Positions 1 to 6,542 of a stretch of DNA of 9,536 bases are shown here, in pieces. Origin of the DNA: Candidatus Poseidoniales archaeon (GTDB taxonomy: Archaea; Thermoplasmatota; Poseidoniia; MGIII; CG-Epi1); assembly GCA_015658585.1 (NCBI GenBank), contig DQOP01000023.1, positions 1 to 9,536 on the forward strand, written 5' to 3'. Every line of letters begins with the position of its first letter. Position 1 is the stretch's first letter. The position numbers and the translations under genes are program-made. Under the pieces are notes generated by a model that was not told the origin of the DNA, ran no database searches, and saw nothing but the letters and a program-made list of their open reading frames with translations.

Positions 1-2390
1 CCAATACGTGCAATCTGTCTTATAGTATCTACATAGGTGCGAATAACTTTTCCAGAAGAGGTAGTTGCCAGAATCTGATTAGCATCACCGGGAGTCATAG
101 TAGCGACAACATATCCACTCTTTTCGTCGACTTTGATATTGAGAACTCCCTTGGCACCACGCCTAGTCAAACGATAATTATCCGCACTGGCCCTCTTACC
201 ATATCCTTTCTCCGTTATAGTTAACAGAATATCCTCATTGCCTACCAAGGACATACCAATAACCTCATCCTTGTCCTTCAGACGCATTCCAATCACGCCC
301 TGACCATTACGGCCCACTATTCTTACTTCACCTTCCGAGAAACGATTGGCCATACCTCCTTTGGTTGCAAGCATTACCTGGCTATCACCCTCTGAAATAG
401 CAACTCCTATTAATTCATCCTTATCCTTGAGAGTAATAGCCCGGAAGCCCTGATCGCTGGCCCAAGCTCGTTTAATTCTGGACGAATATTCCTCTAGGCG
501 TGTCTTCTTGATAATACCCTTCTTAGTCGCAAACAAGAAATAGTGACCATCACCACCAATGTTAGCAACTGGTAACATACATAGTACTTTCTCGTCCCTT
601 TCTTTACGACCTGCATCCAATTTTTGAAGTAATTGGACCAATGGCGTTCCCTTGGAGTAACGAGATACATCTGGAATTTGCCAAGCTTTAAGGAAATACA
701 TGCTGCCTGCCGTGGTGAAGAACAAAAGGTGATCATGTGAACCCATAGAATACAATTCGACGGGAAAATCCCCTTCCTTGGCTTTGATTCCTATTCTACC
801 CTTGCCTCCCCTGTGCTGGGCCTGGTATTCATCCAGACCAACGCGCTTGATGTACCCCTCATAGGTACGCATTACAACCACTTGAGAACGAGGAATTAGA
901 TCCTCTGTATTCAAATCTCCATCGAAATCAGATATGACTGTCCTGCGCGCATCACCATGTTTCTCATCCAATTGCTGTAGTTCTTCCTTGATTATAGCCA
1001 TCACCTTGGCACGATCTGCCAAAATTGATTTCAATTCGGCCATTGTATTCTTTAAATCGGACAACTCCTCTTTTCTTTCATCAACATCCTGACGAGAAAG
1101 CTGGTAAAGTCGCATCTCTGCAATGGCCTTGGATTGAATTTTACTCAATGAGAATTTTTTCTGAAGACCCGAAATAACTTCATCCCGGCCTGCTGCACCT
1201 CTGATAAATGCTATTACCTTATCCATTTTAGATATGGCTATCAATAAGCCTTCGACAATATGGGCTCTTTCCTCTGCCTTACCTAATCTGTATTTGGTTC
1301 GCCTAGTAACGATCTCCTTACGATGAGCTAGATAAACCTTCAGAAGTTGAATGAGGTTCATTCGTTGAGGTTTGCCCTTTACCAGAGCCACATTGTTAAT
1401 CGAGAAACTAGTCTCGAGAACGGAGTGTTTGTACAGTTGATTCTCAACGATTATGGGTGAAGCATCACGCTTCAACTCAAACACGACTCGCATACCTTTT
1501 TGATCGGACTCATCACGAAGGTCCCGAATTCCTTCTATTTTCTTGTCACGAATCATCTTGGAAATATCTTTCAAAAGACGGTTCTTCTGGACCATAAAAG
1601 GAATTTCAGTGACAATTAGGTATTCATTGTTGCCATCGGATTCGTTTGTTATCTTCCCTCGCAACTTAACTGATCCCTGACCTTCCGTATATGCATCAAA
1701 AATTCCCTTGCGTCCCATTATCGTGCCTCCTGTAGGGAAGTCTGGACCTGGGAGAACTGTCATAATCTCTGCAAGTGAAACTCTGGGATTATCGATTAAC
1801 AGATTTAAAGCAGCAATAATTTCAGACAGATTGTGCGGTGCCATATTGGTAGCCATACCTACTGCTATGCCTGATGAACCATTAACCAAAAGACCTGGAA
1901 GCAGACCTGGAAGAACAGTCGGCTCTTGTAATGAACCGTCATAATTCTCCCTAAAGTCAACCGTACCTTCATCAATGTCCGATAGAACCGAATCTGCGAT
2001 TGAAGCCAGACGTGACTCGGTATAACGCATGGCTGCCGCTTTATCACCATCAACAGAACCGAAATTGCCTTGACCATCTACCAGTGGGTAACGTAGTGAA
2101 AATTCCTGAGCCATCCTTACCATCGTATCGTAAATGGACTGATCTCCATGGGGGTGATATTTTCCCATGGTATCTCCAACAATCCTAGCAGATTTCTTAT
2201 AGGCTGAACGAGACCCTGAGCCCATCTCTTTCATGGCATAGAGAACGCGACGATGTACTGGTTTGAGGCCATCCCGGGCATCAGGTAACGCACGCCCTAC
2301 AATAACGGACATTGCATAATCCAAATAGGACTTGCGCATCTCCTTCTCTATGCTAACTTTTAGAATTGTATCTGTAATTTCTTCTGCCAA
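1..2390 (-). CDS. gyrA: DNA gyrase subunit A (3' end beyond the window)
   Basis: This is the bacterial-type gyrase A subunit, which cleaves and rejoins DNA and wraps it so that GyrB can drive negative supercoiling with ATP. The reading frame is open from a TTG at 2390 to the left edge (about 796 codons; the family is usually 800-880), so only the last blade of the C-terminal domain is missing. Visible motifs are [20 protein letters not shown] at residues 21-40, KYHPHGD at 77-83, and [10 protein letters not shown] with the DNA-linking tyrosine at about residue 123. The GyrA box appears as QHRGGKG at 525-531, followed by beta-pinwheel blades such as VGRNGQGV. The box argues for gyrase rather than topoisomerase IV ParC. 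TTG is chosen because a stop lies six codons upstream with no other start between, the N-terminus matches the family length, and an AGGT lies 6 nt upstream. Position 84 is Gln where E. coli has Ser83. Archaeal gyrases are regarded as acquired from bacteria. Confidence 0.96.
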   Translation of the reverse strand, partial: MAEEITDTILKVSIEKEMRKSYLDYAMSVIVGRALPDARDGLKPVHRRVLYAMKEMGSGSRSAYKKSARIVGDTMGKYHPHGDQSIYDTMVRMAQEFSLRYPLVDGQGNFGSVDGDKAAAMRYTESRLASIADSVLSDIDEGTVDFRENYDGSLQEPTVLPGLLPGLLVNGSSGIAVGMATNMAPHNLSEIIAALNLLIDNPRVSLAEIMTVLPGPDFPTGGTIMGRKGIFDAYTEGQGSVKLRGKITNESDGNNEYLIVTEIPFMVQKNRLLKDISKMIRDKKIEGIRDLRDESDQKGMRVVFELKRDASPIIVENQLYKHSVLETSFSINNVALVKGKPQRMNLIQLLKVYLAHRKEIVTRRTKYRLGKAEERAHIVEGLLIAISKMDKVIAFIRGAAGRDEVISGLQKKFSLSKIQSKAIAEMRLYQLSRQDVDERKEELSDLKNTMAELKSILADRAKVMAIIKEELQQLDEKHGDARRTVISDFDGDLNTEDLIPRSQVVVMRTYEGYIKRVGLDEYQAQHRGGKGRIGIKAKEGDFPVELYSMGSHDHLLFFTTAGSMYFLKAWQIPDVSRYSKGTPLVQLLQKLDAGRKERDEKVLCMLPVANIGGDGHYFLFATKKGIIKKTRLEEYSSRIKRAWASDQGFRAITLKDKDELIGVAISEGDSQVMLATKGGMANRFSEGEVRIVGRNGQGVIGMRLKDKDEVIGMSLVGNEDILLTITEKGYGKRASADNYRLTRRGAKGVLNIKVDEKSGYVVATMTPGDANQILATTSSGKVIRTYVDTIRQIARI

Positions 2391-2460
2391 GATTTTACCT
2401 TCAAATTAATACTAAAGTGCATGAATATACCCCCTTAAAAGGGACTCCCCTAACAGCATA
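2391..2460. promoter_or_regulatory. Divergent promoter region between gyrA and the DUF531-like gene
   Basis: This 70-bp gap separates two divergent starts. For gyrA, GTATATTC on the minus strand (2430-2423), preceded by a purine-rich AAGGGG tract that could be a BRE, sits 33-40 nt from the TTG, implying a leader of about 10 nt. For the plus-strand gene, CTTAAAAG (2434-2441) centred about 23 nt upstream of the GTG would fit a leaderless transcript. Two small inverted repeats overlap that box: CCCTT/AAGGG (2432-2443) and GGGA-C-TCCC (2441-2449). Assignment as TATA boxes is inference from spacing and composition. Confidence 0.45.
2397..2400 (-). promoter_or_regulatory. Shine-Dalgarno supporting the gyrA TTG start
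   Basis: On the minus strand AGGT lies 6 nt before the TTG at 2390. It supports TTG as the initiator, because the nearest in-frame ATG is 17 codons downstream and would remove family-conserved N-terminal residues. Confidence 0.5.
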
Positions 2461-2985
2461 GTGACACCTCCCCTAAACTTAGTACTGTTAAACACTAAAA
2501 AAAGTGATGAAATAAGTGAGATTCATCGACGATGGATTGCTAGAGTTGTACCCCTCTGTATCGCATATGATTTACACCTAACCTTGGCCAATTTTGGAAT
2601 AAGGAATTCGCCTACTGAATTCGCTAAAAAAATAGCCCCTTCGACTAGCATTGGAAAAGGGGGACAAAGATTCATCGAATTGGCAAAAAAAGGATGGGTG
2701 CAAATTACAAAATTGCCTCTGCCTGAGAATGTAGGAACTACTGTAATTTGTACATCTAAACCAGATAAGGTCAAATCAAAGAATTACCACCATATTGCAG
2801 CCTTGGCCACGAGCGAAAAAATTGCCCTGGTATTTGGTTGTGACGAACATCGGAACCAAATTACAAGGAGAATAATGTCAAACTCCAATTATCATCTTGA
2901 CATTACCGGTAAGAAAATCAAACTTGGACTGGATACTGAGATTGGGGCTGTGACAAGTATTCTTTCCAAGCTTAAAAGAGACTGA
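2461..2985 (+). CDS. DUF531-like protein, probable SPOUT-fold
   Basis: This 174-residue protein resembles the archaeal DUF531 family, whose function is not established to my knowledge. The C-terminal half looks like a SPOUT methyltransferase knot: IALVFGCDE at 121-129 (the G-loop of VFG-x-E type), YHLDITGK at 144-151 in the position of the Ile-Pro loop, then KLGLDTEIGAVTSIL at 154-168 like the final knot helix. The N-terminal half contains IHRRWIARVVPLCIAYDLHL at 21-40, resembling the start of DUF531 proteins. The start is GTG at 2461; a stop lies 12 codons upstream with no ATG between. The gene stands alone on the plus strand and its last 14 bp overlap the convergent aif6 gene. RNA methylation is a plausible role, given the fold and the ribosomal neighbours, but that is inference. 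No SAM-binding residue can be confirmed by eye. Confidence 0.65.
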   Translation: MTPPLNLVLLNTKKSDEISEIHRRWIARVVPLCIAYDLHLTLANFGIRNSPTEFAKKIAPSTSIGKGGQRFIELAKKGWVQITKLPLPENVGTTVICTSKPDKVKSKNYHHIAALATSEKIALVFGCDEHRNQITRRIMSNSNYHLDITGKKIKLGLDTEIGAVTSILSKLKRD

Positions 2986-3649
2986 GGGCCTCTTCAACTC
3001 TACCCAATTCTATACCTGTACTTTGCCTACCGCAGACTGCCCCTTTCGATGAGGCTACAATCCCAGCACCTACCAAGGGCATGCCGAAGTTTACTGTTCC
3101 CTCCATAATAGGAACAGCTAGAATTCTTTCCATCATTTCCCGATCTTGGGCTGCTATGTCAGGATGGCAAAGTCCTCCCTTGTTAGTCACACAGCCAATC
3201 ATGCCCAAGGTATCCATCTGATTCAGTGATTTAGGTGTTATTTCTATTCCAAGAATCTCTTGTGCTAATTCTCTTGTTTGGGGACCCAGTCTCTCATTGC
3301 AGAACCCTCCATTGTCATTGACCAGGAAATTGTTTCCTATCGCATTGGAACGATCGGATATTACTCCTAGTCGTAAATTAAAATCAGAGGCTAACTCCTC
3401 CAATTTTTCAATTTCACGAGATGTCACTATGTTTGAAACCAGTAATCCCTGATTATTAATGGCCACTAGAGTTCCAACCACACGACTACCCCCTATAGTG
3501 ACTGGTTCAACTGTAGTCCCCAAAGCACCTGAAATGGCCTCCATATCATCTTTGGGTATACCTGGAGGTATCAAGGTCAGAACATCATTGGTAGTGCCAA
3601 AAACACCTGCGTAAGGACTATTGAAAAGATCCCTCTGAAGTAAAGCCAT
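2972..3649 (-). CDS. eif6: Translation initiation factor aIF6
   Basis: aIF6 binds the large ribosomal subunit near L14 and blocks premature joining of the subunits. The 225-residue length is normal for the family, and the pseudo-fivefold pentein repeats are visible. Diagnostic segments are PYAGVFGTTND near the N-terminus, SDRSNAIGNNFLVND at 98-112, VTNKGGLCHPD at 154-164, and a C-terminal block with GTVNFG.PLVGAG and STGIELGR at about 184-217. It is the last gene of the S19e-L39e-L31e-aIF6 operon, starting 4 nt after the L31e stop with no clear Shine-Dalgarno, so coupled translation is likely. Its final 14 bp overlap the convergent DUF531-like gene. In many euryarchaea this position is followed by L18a/LX, prefoldin alpha and ftsY; here the operon ends. 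Confidence 0.97.
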   Translation of the reverse strand: MALLQRDLFNSPYAGVFGTTNDVLTLIPPGIPKDDMEAISGALGTTVEPVTIGGSRVVGTLVAINNQGLLVSNIVTSREIEKLEELASDFNLRLGVISDRSNAIGNNFLVNDNGGFCNERLGPQTRELAQEILGIEITPKSLNQMDTLGMIGCVTNKGGLCHPDIAAQDREMMERILAVPIMEGTVNFGMPLVGAGIVASSKGAVCGRQSTGIELGRVEEALSLF

Positions 3650-3653
3650 ATGG

Positions 3654-3980
3654 TTAGTCGGCGAGGTGGACTACTACACTACCATCTTCAAATTTCAGAG
3701 CCCGTACTCGAATCTTTGAAGGCGGTTTTTCAATTCCGCGCTCCCAAATACGTCTGTGCACAGGTGGATCAATAAACAACTGCTTTTCTTCTCCACTCCC
3801 CCTGCGGGCCTCGGCTGAAGTTGTTAGAATCTCTCCGTCTCTTTCTGGCTTCATGTGCCTGGTTATGAAATCCTCAATCATTCGCATCGCTACAGGAGCT
3901 CTACGTGTGCGTGGAACCTTGTGAAGCTTGCGCAATGGAATCGTGTACAACCTTTCCTGCATTAATTCATCGTCAGCCAT
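3654..3980 (-). CDS. rpl31e: Large-subunit ribosomal protein L31e
   Basis: L31e is a protein of the archaeal/eukaryotic large subunit that sits near the polypeptide exit tunnel. The 108-residue product has the family core YTIPLRKLHKVPRTRRAPVA at about 12-31, the helix with MIEDFITRHMKP, the segment VHRRIWERGIEKPPSKIRVR, and the terminal VVVHLAD-type strand. The length is slightly above a typical archaeal L31e because of an insert around residues 50-66 (EILTTSAEARRGSGEE). It begins 5 nt after the L39e stop behind a strong AGGTGAT, and ends 4 nt before aIF6, so it is firmly inside the operon. Confidence 0.96.
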   Translation of the reverse strand: MADDELMQERLYTIPLRKLHKVPRTRRAPVAMRMIEDFITRHMKPERDGEILTTSAEARRGSGEEKQLFIDPPVHRRIWERGIEKPPSKIRVRALKFEDGSVVVHLAD

Positions 3981-3984
3981 TCAT

Positions 3985-3991
3985 ATCACCT
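3985..3991 (-). promoter_or_regulatory. Shine-Dalgarno of L31e formed by the end of L39e
   Basis: On the minus strand AGGTGAT ends 4 nt before the L31e ATG at 3980. The AGG is the last sense codon of L39e and the TGA is its stop codon, so terminating ribosomes sit directly on the L31e ribosome binding site. This favours translational coupling and supports the ATG at 3980. Confidence 0.6.
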
Positions 3992-4141
3992 GTGAAGTTT
4001 ACCACGGCGCCAGAAGTGACGTTTAGGATGGTTAGTGAATCTCCTGTTGGTTCTCTGAATCACCCAGGCTGGAACTCGGCGATTACGTTTAACCAATCTA
4101 TTAAAGCGTAATTTACGGGCATAAGCTTTCCTACTTGTCAT
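3986..4141 (-). CDS. rpl39e: Large-subunit ribosomal protein L39e
   Basis: This 51-codon gene encodes the very small, very basic L39e, which lines the exit tunnel of archaeal and eukaryotic large subunits. The translation starts MTSRKAYARKLRFNRLVKRN and continues RRVPAWVIQRTNRRF, then NHPKRHFWRRGKLHR. This matches the family pattern of a KKLRL-like helix, the NRRVPxWV block and the terminal HPKRRxWRRxKL block over the full length. Its ATG shares one base with the S19e stop (TAATG), with no separate Shine-Dalgarno, and L31e follows after 5 nt. The gene is short enough to be missed by length-filtered gene calling. Confidence 0.96.
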   Translation of the reverse strand: MTSRKAYARKLRFNRLVKRNRRVPAWVIQRTNRRFTNHPKRHFWRRGKLHR

Positions 4142-4593
4142 TAGTATTTTTTGAGTGAACTCATCTTCTTTTCCAGTTTTTTCTTGACATCAAAGGCAGT
4201 ATTATCCAACACCGACTGGCCCTTGGGTGTTAAACGCCGACCGCCCTTTTTCGATTTTTCTATAAAACCTGCGATCTCGAGTTGCTGCATTATTGATCTA
4301 AGTACCTTCCGACCTCCATTATTGCTTCGGTTGGGTTTGGAACCTCTATCCTTGGCTCCTGAATAGTGACGGGATAAACGTTCTGTCCCTATGGGACCAT
4401 TAATCCCAATCTTTCTGAGGACTGAAGCAGTCCGGAAATACCACCAGTCTGGCTGTGTTGGTGATTGTTCCTTATGCGTTGAAGTCTTGACAAAATTTGA
4501 CCAATCGGGAGGTTGAATAGCATTCACGCTCTTGAGGCTGTTGGCAAGCGCACCAACCAGATGCTCTCCGGGTACGTCATAATGTGTTGTCAC
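4141..4593 (-). CDS. rps19e: Small-subunit ribosomal protein S19e
   Basis: S19e is a small-subunit head protein of archaea and eukaryotes with a winged-helix-like fold, linked in eukaryotes to 18S maturation. The 150-residue product shows the family signature in order: HYDVPGEHLVGALANSLK near the N-terminus, WSNFVKTSTHKEQSP at about 31-45, DWWYFRTASVLRKI, the NGPIGTERLSRHYSG segment, and the C-terminal RSIMQQLEIAGFIEKS.KGGRRLTPKGQSVLD. The start is GTG at 4593, with GAGGT 8 nt upstream and the conserved YDVP motif directly downstream. It is the promoter-proximal gene of the operon. In many euryarchaea a PDCD5-type DNA-binding protein gene lies between S19e and L39e; here S19e abuts L39e in a TAATG junction. 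Confidence 0.96.
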   Translation of the reverse strand: MTTHYDVPGEHLVGALANSLKSVNAIQPPDWSNFVKTSTHKEQSPTQPDWWYFRTASVLRKIGINGPIGTERLSRHYSGAKDRGSKPNRSNNGGRKVLRSIMQQLEIAGFIEKSKKGGRRLTPKGQSVLDNTAFDVKKKLEKKMSSLKKY

Positions 4594-4666
4594 GTGAATA
4601 AACCTCGACGGGAATGAGGCGCCACACGGACTATATTATAAACTTAAGCCTAATGACAATTATATA
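4594..4666. promoter_or_regulatory. Divergent promoter shared by the S19e operon and the YhbP-like gene
   Basis: This 73-bp gap separates two divergent genes. The block at 4631-4642 reads CTATATTATAAA on the plus strand and TTTATAATATAG on the minus strand, so it looks like a TATA box in both directions. For S19e it lies about 38-49 nt from the GTG, leaving a short leader that contains GAGGT (minus strand, 4606-4602). For the plus-strand gene it lies 25-35 nt from the ATG at 4667, the spacing expected of a leaderless archaeal transcript. A second AT tract, TTATATAA, abuts the ATG and is too close to be its TATA box. Confidence 0.5.
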
Positions 4667-5092
4667 ATGGATGATATCCCGAAATTTATGGAGAATCACA
4701 ACACCATGACTCTAGCTACCCATGGTAAGAATGGAGCTGGGGCTGCAGCTGTATTCTATACAACAATCAAAAAATCTGCTTCACTTGTATTCGTTAGCAG
4801 TCCTGAATCTGATCACATCAAGAACTTAGAAATAAGCAAGAAATGCGCCGCAACTATACAGGACGATGGACTGGAATGGAAAGAAATCAAAGGATTACAA
4901 CTGAAAGGTGAAATAAATCAGGCCAACGAAAAATACTGGGAAAATTACCTCAGAAAATATCCCTACATAAGAACCAATGAAGAATTATCAAAAGCATTGG
5001 AAAAAGTAAATCTATACGAATTCAGAATAACATGGGCGAGACTCATAGACAACACTAAAGGGTTTGGAAATAGAACTGAAGTTAATTATTAA
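4667..5092 (+). CDS. YhbP/UPF0306-like protein, FMN-binding split barrel
   Basis: This 141-residue protein belongs to the pyridoxamine-5'-phosphate oxidase-like split-barrel superfamily and most resembles E. coli YhbP (UPF0306). Visible features are MTLATHGKNGAGAAAVFYTT at 14-33 (first barrel strands), LVFVSSPESDHIKNL at 40-54 (the strand-turn that usually contacts flavin phosphate), IKGLQLKGEI at 74-83, and the C-terminal LIDNTKGFGNR at 126-136, which matches the DNTLGFGKK ending of YhbP. Flavin binding and a redox role are plausible, but the substrate is unknown and some members do not bind FMN. The ATG is probably leaderless. The gene is monocistronic on the plus strand, and its TAA lies in a TTAA palindrome that also supplies the stop of the convergent membrane-protein gene. 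Confidence 0.75.
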   Translation: MDDIPKFMENHNTMTLATHGKNGAGAAAVFYTTIKKSASLVFVSSPESDHIKNLEISKKCAATIQDDGLEWKEIKGLQLKGEINQANEKYWENYLRKYPYIRTNEELSKALEKVNLYEFRITWARLIDNTKGFGNRTEVNY

Positions 5093-5316
5093 TCTGCAAA
5101 AAGATTGGCTGCATGGAAATATACGACCATCCCCACAAAAACCACTATCAGAATAGTTATTACTATGAACCCCAAAGTTTTACCTATAACTGGAAATAAG
5201 AATAAAACAAACAAACCAACAACAAATGTCCAAAGCAGAAGATAGAGCAGATAGGCATGAGGTGCCAACTCTGGGTCTGTGGCGGAACTCAAAGTGAACA
5301 ATCCCAACCAATTCAT
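5089..5316 (-). CDS. Small membrane protein with two predicted helices
   Basis: I do not recognise this 75-residue protein. After a short polar N-terminus it has two strongly hydrophobic stretches, at about 21-43 and 47-68, separated by a GK turn, giving a helical hairpin with both ends probably on the same side. No catalytic motif or cysteine is present. It lies 20 nt downstream of the ten-helix membrane protein on the same strand, so it may be cotranscribed. An AT-rich stretch on the minus strand about 16-27 nt before its ATG could also give it a leaderless transcript of its own. Its TAA overlaps the stop of the convergent YhbP-like gene by 4 bp. The hydrophobic composition and the fit into the gap support a real gene; function unknown. 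Confidence 0.6.
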   Translation of the reverse strand: MNWLGLFTLSSATDPELAPHAYLLYLLLWTFVVGLFVLFLFPVIGKTLGFIVITILIVVFVGMVVYFHAANLFAD

Positions 5317-5336
5317 GATTTGTTAATTCGAATATA

Positions 5337-6542
5337 CTAATTATCCTTTGGGGTACGTATTGACTCCACGAAACCCTGATCAATCAGACCTCGGCCAACC
5401 AATGCAGTATAGTTGACCAGTAATAAGACCAATATCCCCGAGATTATTACTATCAAATGGGAGATGAAACCCACGCTTCTGATATTATCCACGAACATGG
5501 TTCCCCTGGAAGCGAGGAAAAAGCTACTCGCACCGTAAGCTGCAGTAAAAGAAATGGCATAGAAGATAACGTTATGGCGATTCAAAATACTGCTTCTAGG
5601 TTTGCTACCATTCGCTTCATTTCTTGTTTCGGACCGAAGGGCCTGAACCGATAGAGAGTATATGACCAACATTATCGTAATGACCATGAATATCAAATCA
5701 AACACAAAACTGGGTTGATTCTCACGAGAGTATAACATGACGCCTGCATGATAGGCCAAAAAACCCCAATAACCGATAGCAAAGTATGCCGAAAAAACCG
5801 ATATCATGGGGTCTGACCAGTGTTTTGAATTCATACGGAAAAGAAGGTAAAATGTCACTGATCCCAAGACTGCCATAATCACAAACCACGTTATCTTGAA
5901 CATGGAACTGAAATCAGTACCTTGGGATTCCAGGAATGAGAATATACCAAAACCTATTATTGACCAGAATAGAGGAGAAATGACGTTGGCCAATTTCCCA
6001 AAACTAGATTGGTCTCTACTCACTACCTTGGACATTCGACTAATAGCCAATTCCTTGAATGGGACGCGCATCCACCAAGCTTGGGCAAACTGCCAGATCA
6101 CAAAGATAACTACCAAGCCAAAGGACAATAAGTCCTTCAGTTGATTACCATACTCTGTAAATTCAAATACATACCAGATTGACAGAGACACTAGCGATGA
6201 TAACGTGAGCGGAACCACCAATATGGTGCGATAGGCCCCAATTGAAAAATTTCTTACGAAATCAAAACGCATCAGAACGGCGGTCATTAGATATCCCACC
6301 GAAAAACCGAATCCCAATATCAGAATCAGATCTACCAAGAATTGACTGGAACTCCGGCTAAGTACACCCAGAACAATCAAAAAAATAGACAATGCCACGG
6401 CATGGGGGGCGGTTTTTCTAGAAAATATTATCTGGAGAATTTCAAAGTTGGTTATTATCTTCGGTCCCGTATCCAACTTTTTGTCGGGAGAAGACTTGTC
6501 CAAATCTTCTGTTTCAGGGTCAATTTCGATTTCTTCTTCCAT
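5337..6542 (-). CDS. Polytopic membrane protein, about ten helices, unknown function
   Basis: I do not recognise a family for this 401-residue protein. The first 35 residues are highly acidic (MEEEIEIDPETEDLDKSSPD) and have no signal peptide. Hydrophobic segments follow at about 45-62, 68-90, 103-127, 138-157, 187-204, 215-236, 247-270, 279-300, 323-344 and 357-380. Polar loops between them include a basic loop after the fourth helix (FKELAISRMSKVVSRDQ, 162-178) and another around 301-322. The even helix count places both ends on the same side, probably cytoplasmic given the basic loops. No transporter signature, metal-binding cluster or nucleotide-binding motif is evident. The start ATG lies inside the last 23 bp of the zinc-finger gene, indicating coupled expression, and the small two-helix membrane protein follows after 20 nt. 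Confidence 0.8.
   Translation of the reverse strand: MEEEIEIDPETEDLDKSSPDKKLDTGPKIITNFEILQIIFSRKTAPHAVALSIFLIVLGVLSRSSSQFLVDLILILGFGFSVGYLMTAVLMRFDFVRNFSIGAYRTILVVPLTLSSLVSLSIWYVFEFTEYGNQLKDLLSFGLVVIFVIWQFAQAWWMRVPFKELAISRMSKVVSRDQSSFGKLANVISPLFWSIIGFGIFSFLESQGTDFSSMFKITWFVIMAVLGSVTFYLLFRMNSKHWSDPMISVFSAYFAIGYWGFLAYHAGVMLYSRENQPSFVFDLIFMVITIMLVIYSLSVQALRSETRNEANGSKPRSSILNRHNVIFYAISFTAAYGASSFFLASRGTMFVDNIRSVGFISHLIVIISGILVLLLVNYTALVGRGLIDQGFVESIRTPKDN

Noticed and set aside
494..736. Minus-strand 80-residue open frame
   Set aside because: It lies inside gyrA in another frame and has no family resemblance; the gyrA frame is continuous and motif-rich across it.
1708..2188. Overlapping short frames on both strands (1708-1944, 1865-2077, 2000-2188)
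   Set aside because: All are shadows of the gyrA breakage-reunion domain; the real frame carries the catalytic tyrosine and HPHGD here.
1..2390. Topoisomerase IV ParC as identity of the left-edge gene
   Set aside because: A GyrA box (QHRGGKG at 525-531) and several full pinwheel blades are present, which favour gyrase A.
1..2390. Possible frameshift or intein in gyrA, since no complete open frame is bounded inside the window
   Set aside because: Codon phase from the TTG at 2390 still reads a gyrase blade ([20 protein letters not shown]) at the left edge and family motifs appear in order; the gene is only truncated by the window.
4589..4596. CACGTG palindrome at the S19e start as an operator
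   Set aside because: A six-base palindrome is expected by chance, and it overlaps the GTG start codon itself.
5180..5383. 67-residue minus-strand frame overlapping both membrane-protein genes
   Set aside because: It covers the end of the ten-helix protein gene and part of the small membrane protein in another frame, with no hydrophobic or family pattern of its own.
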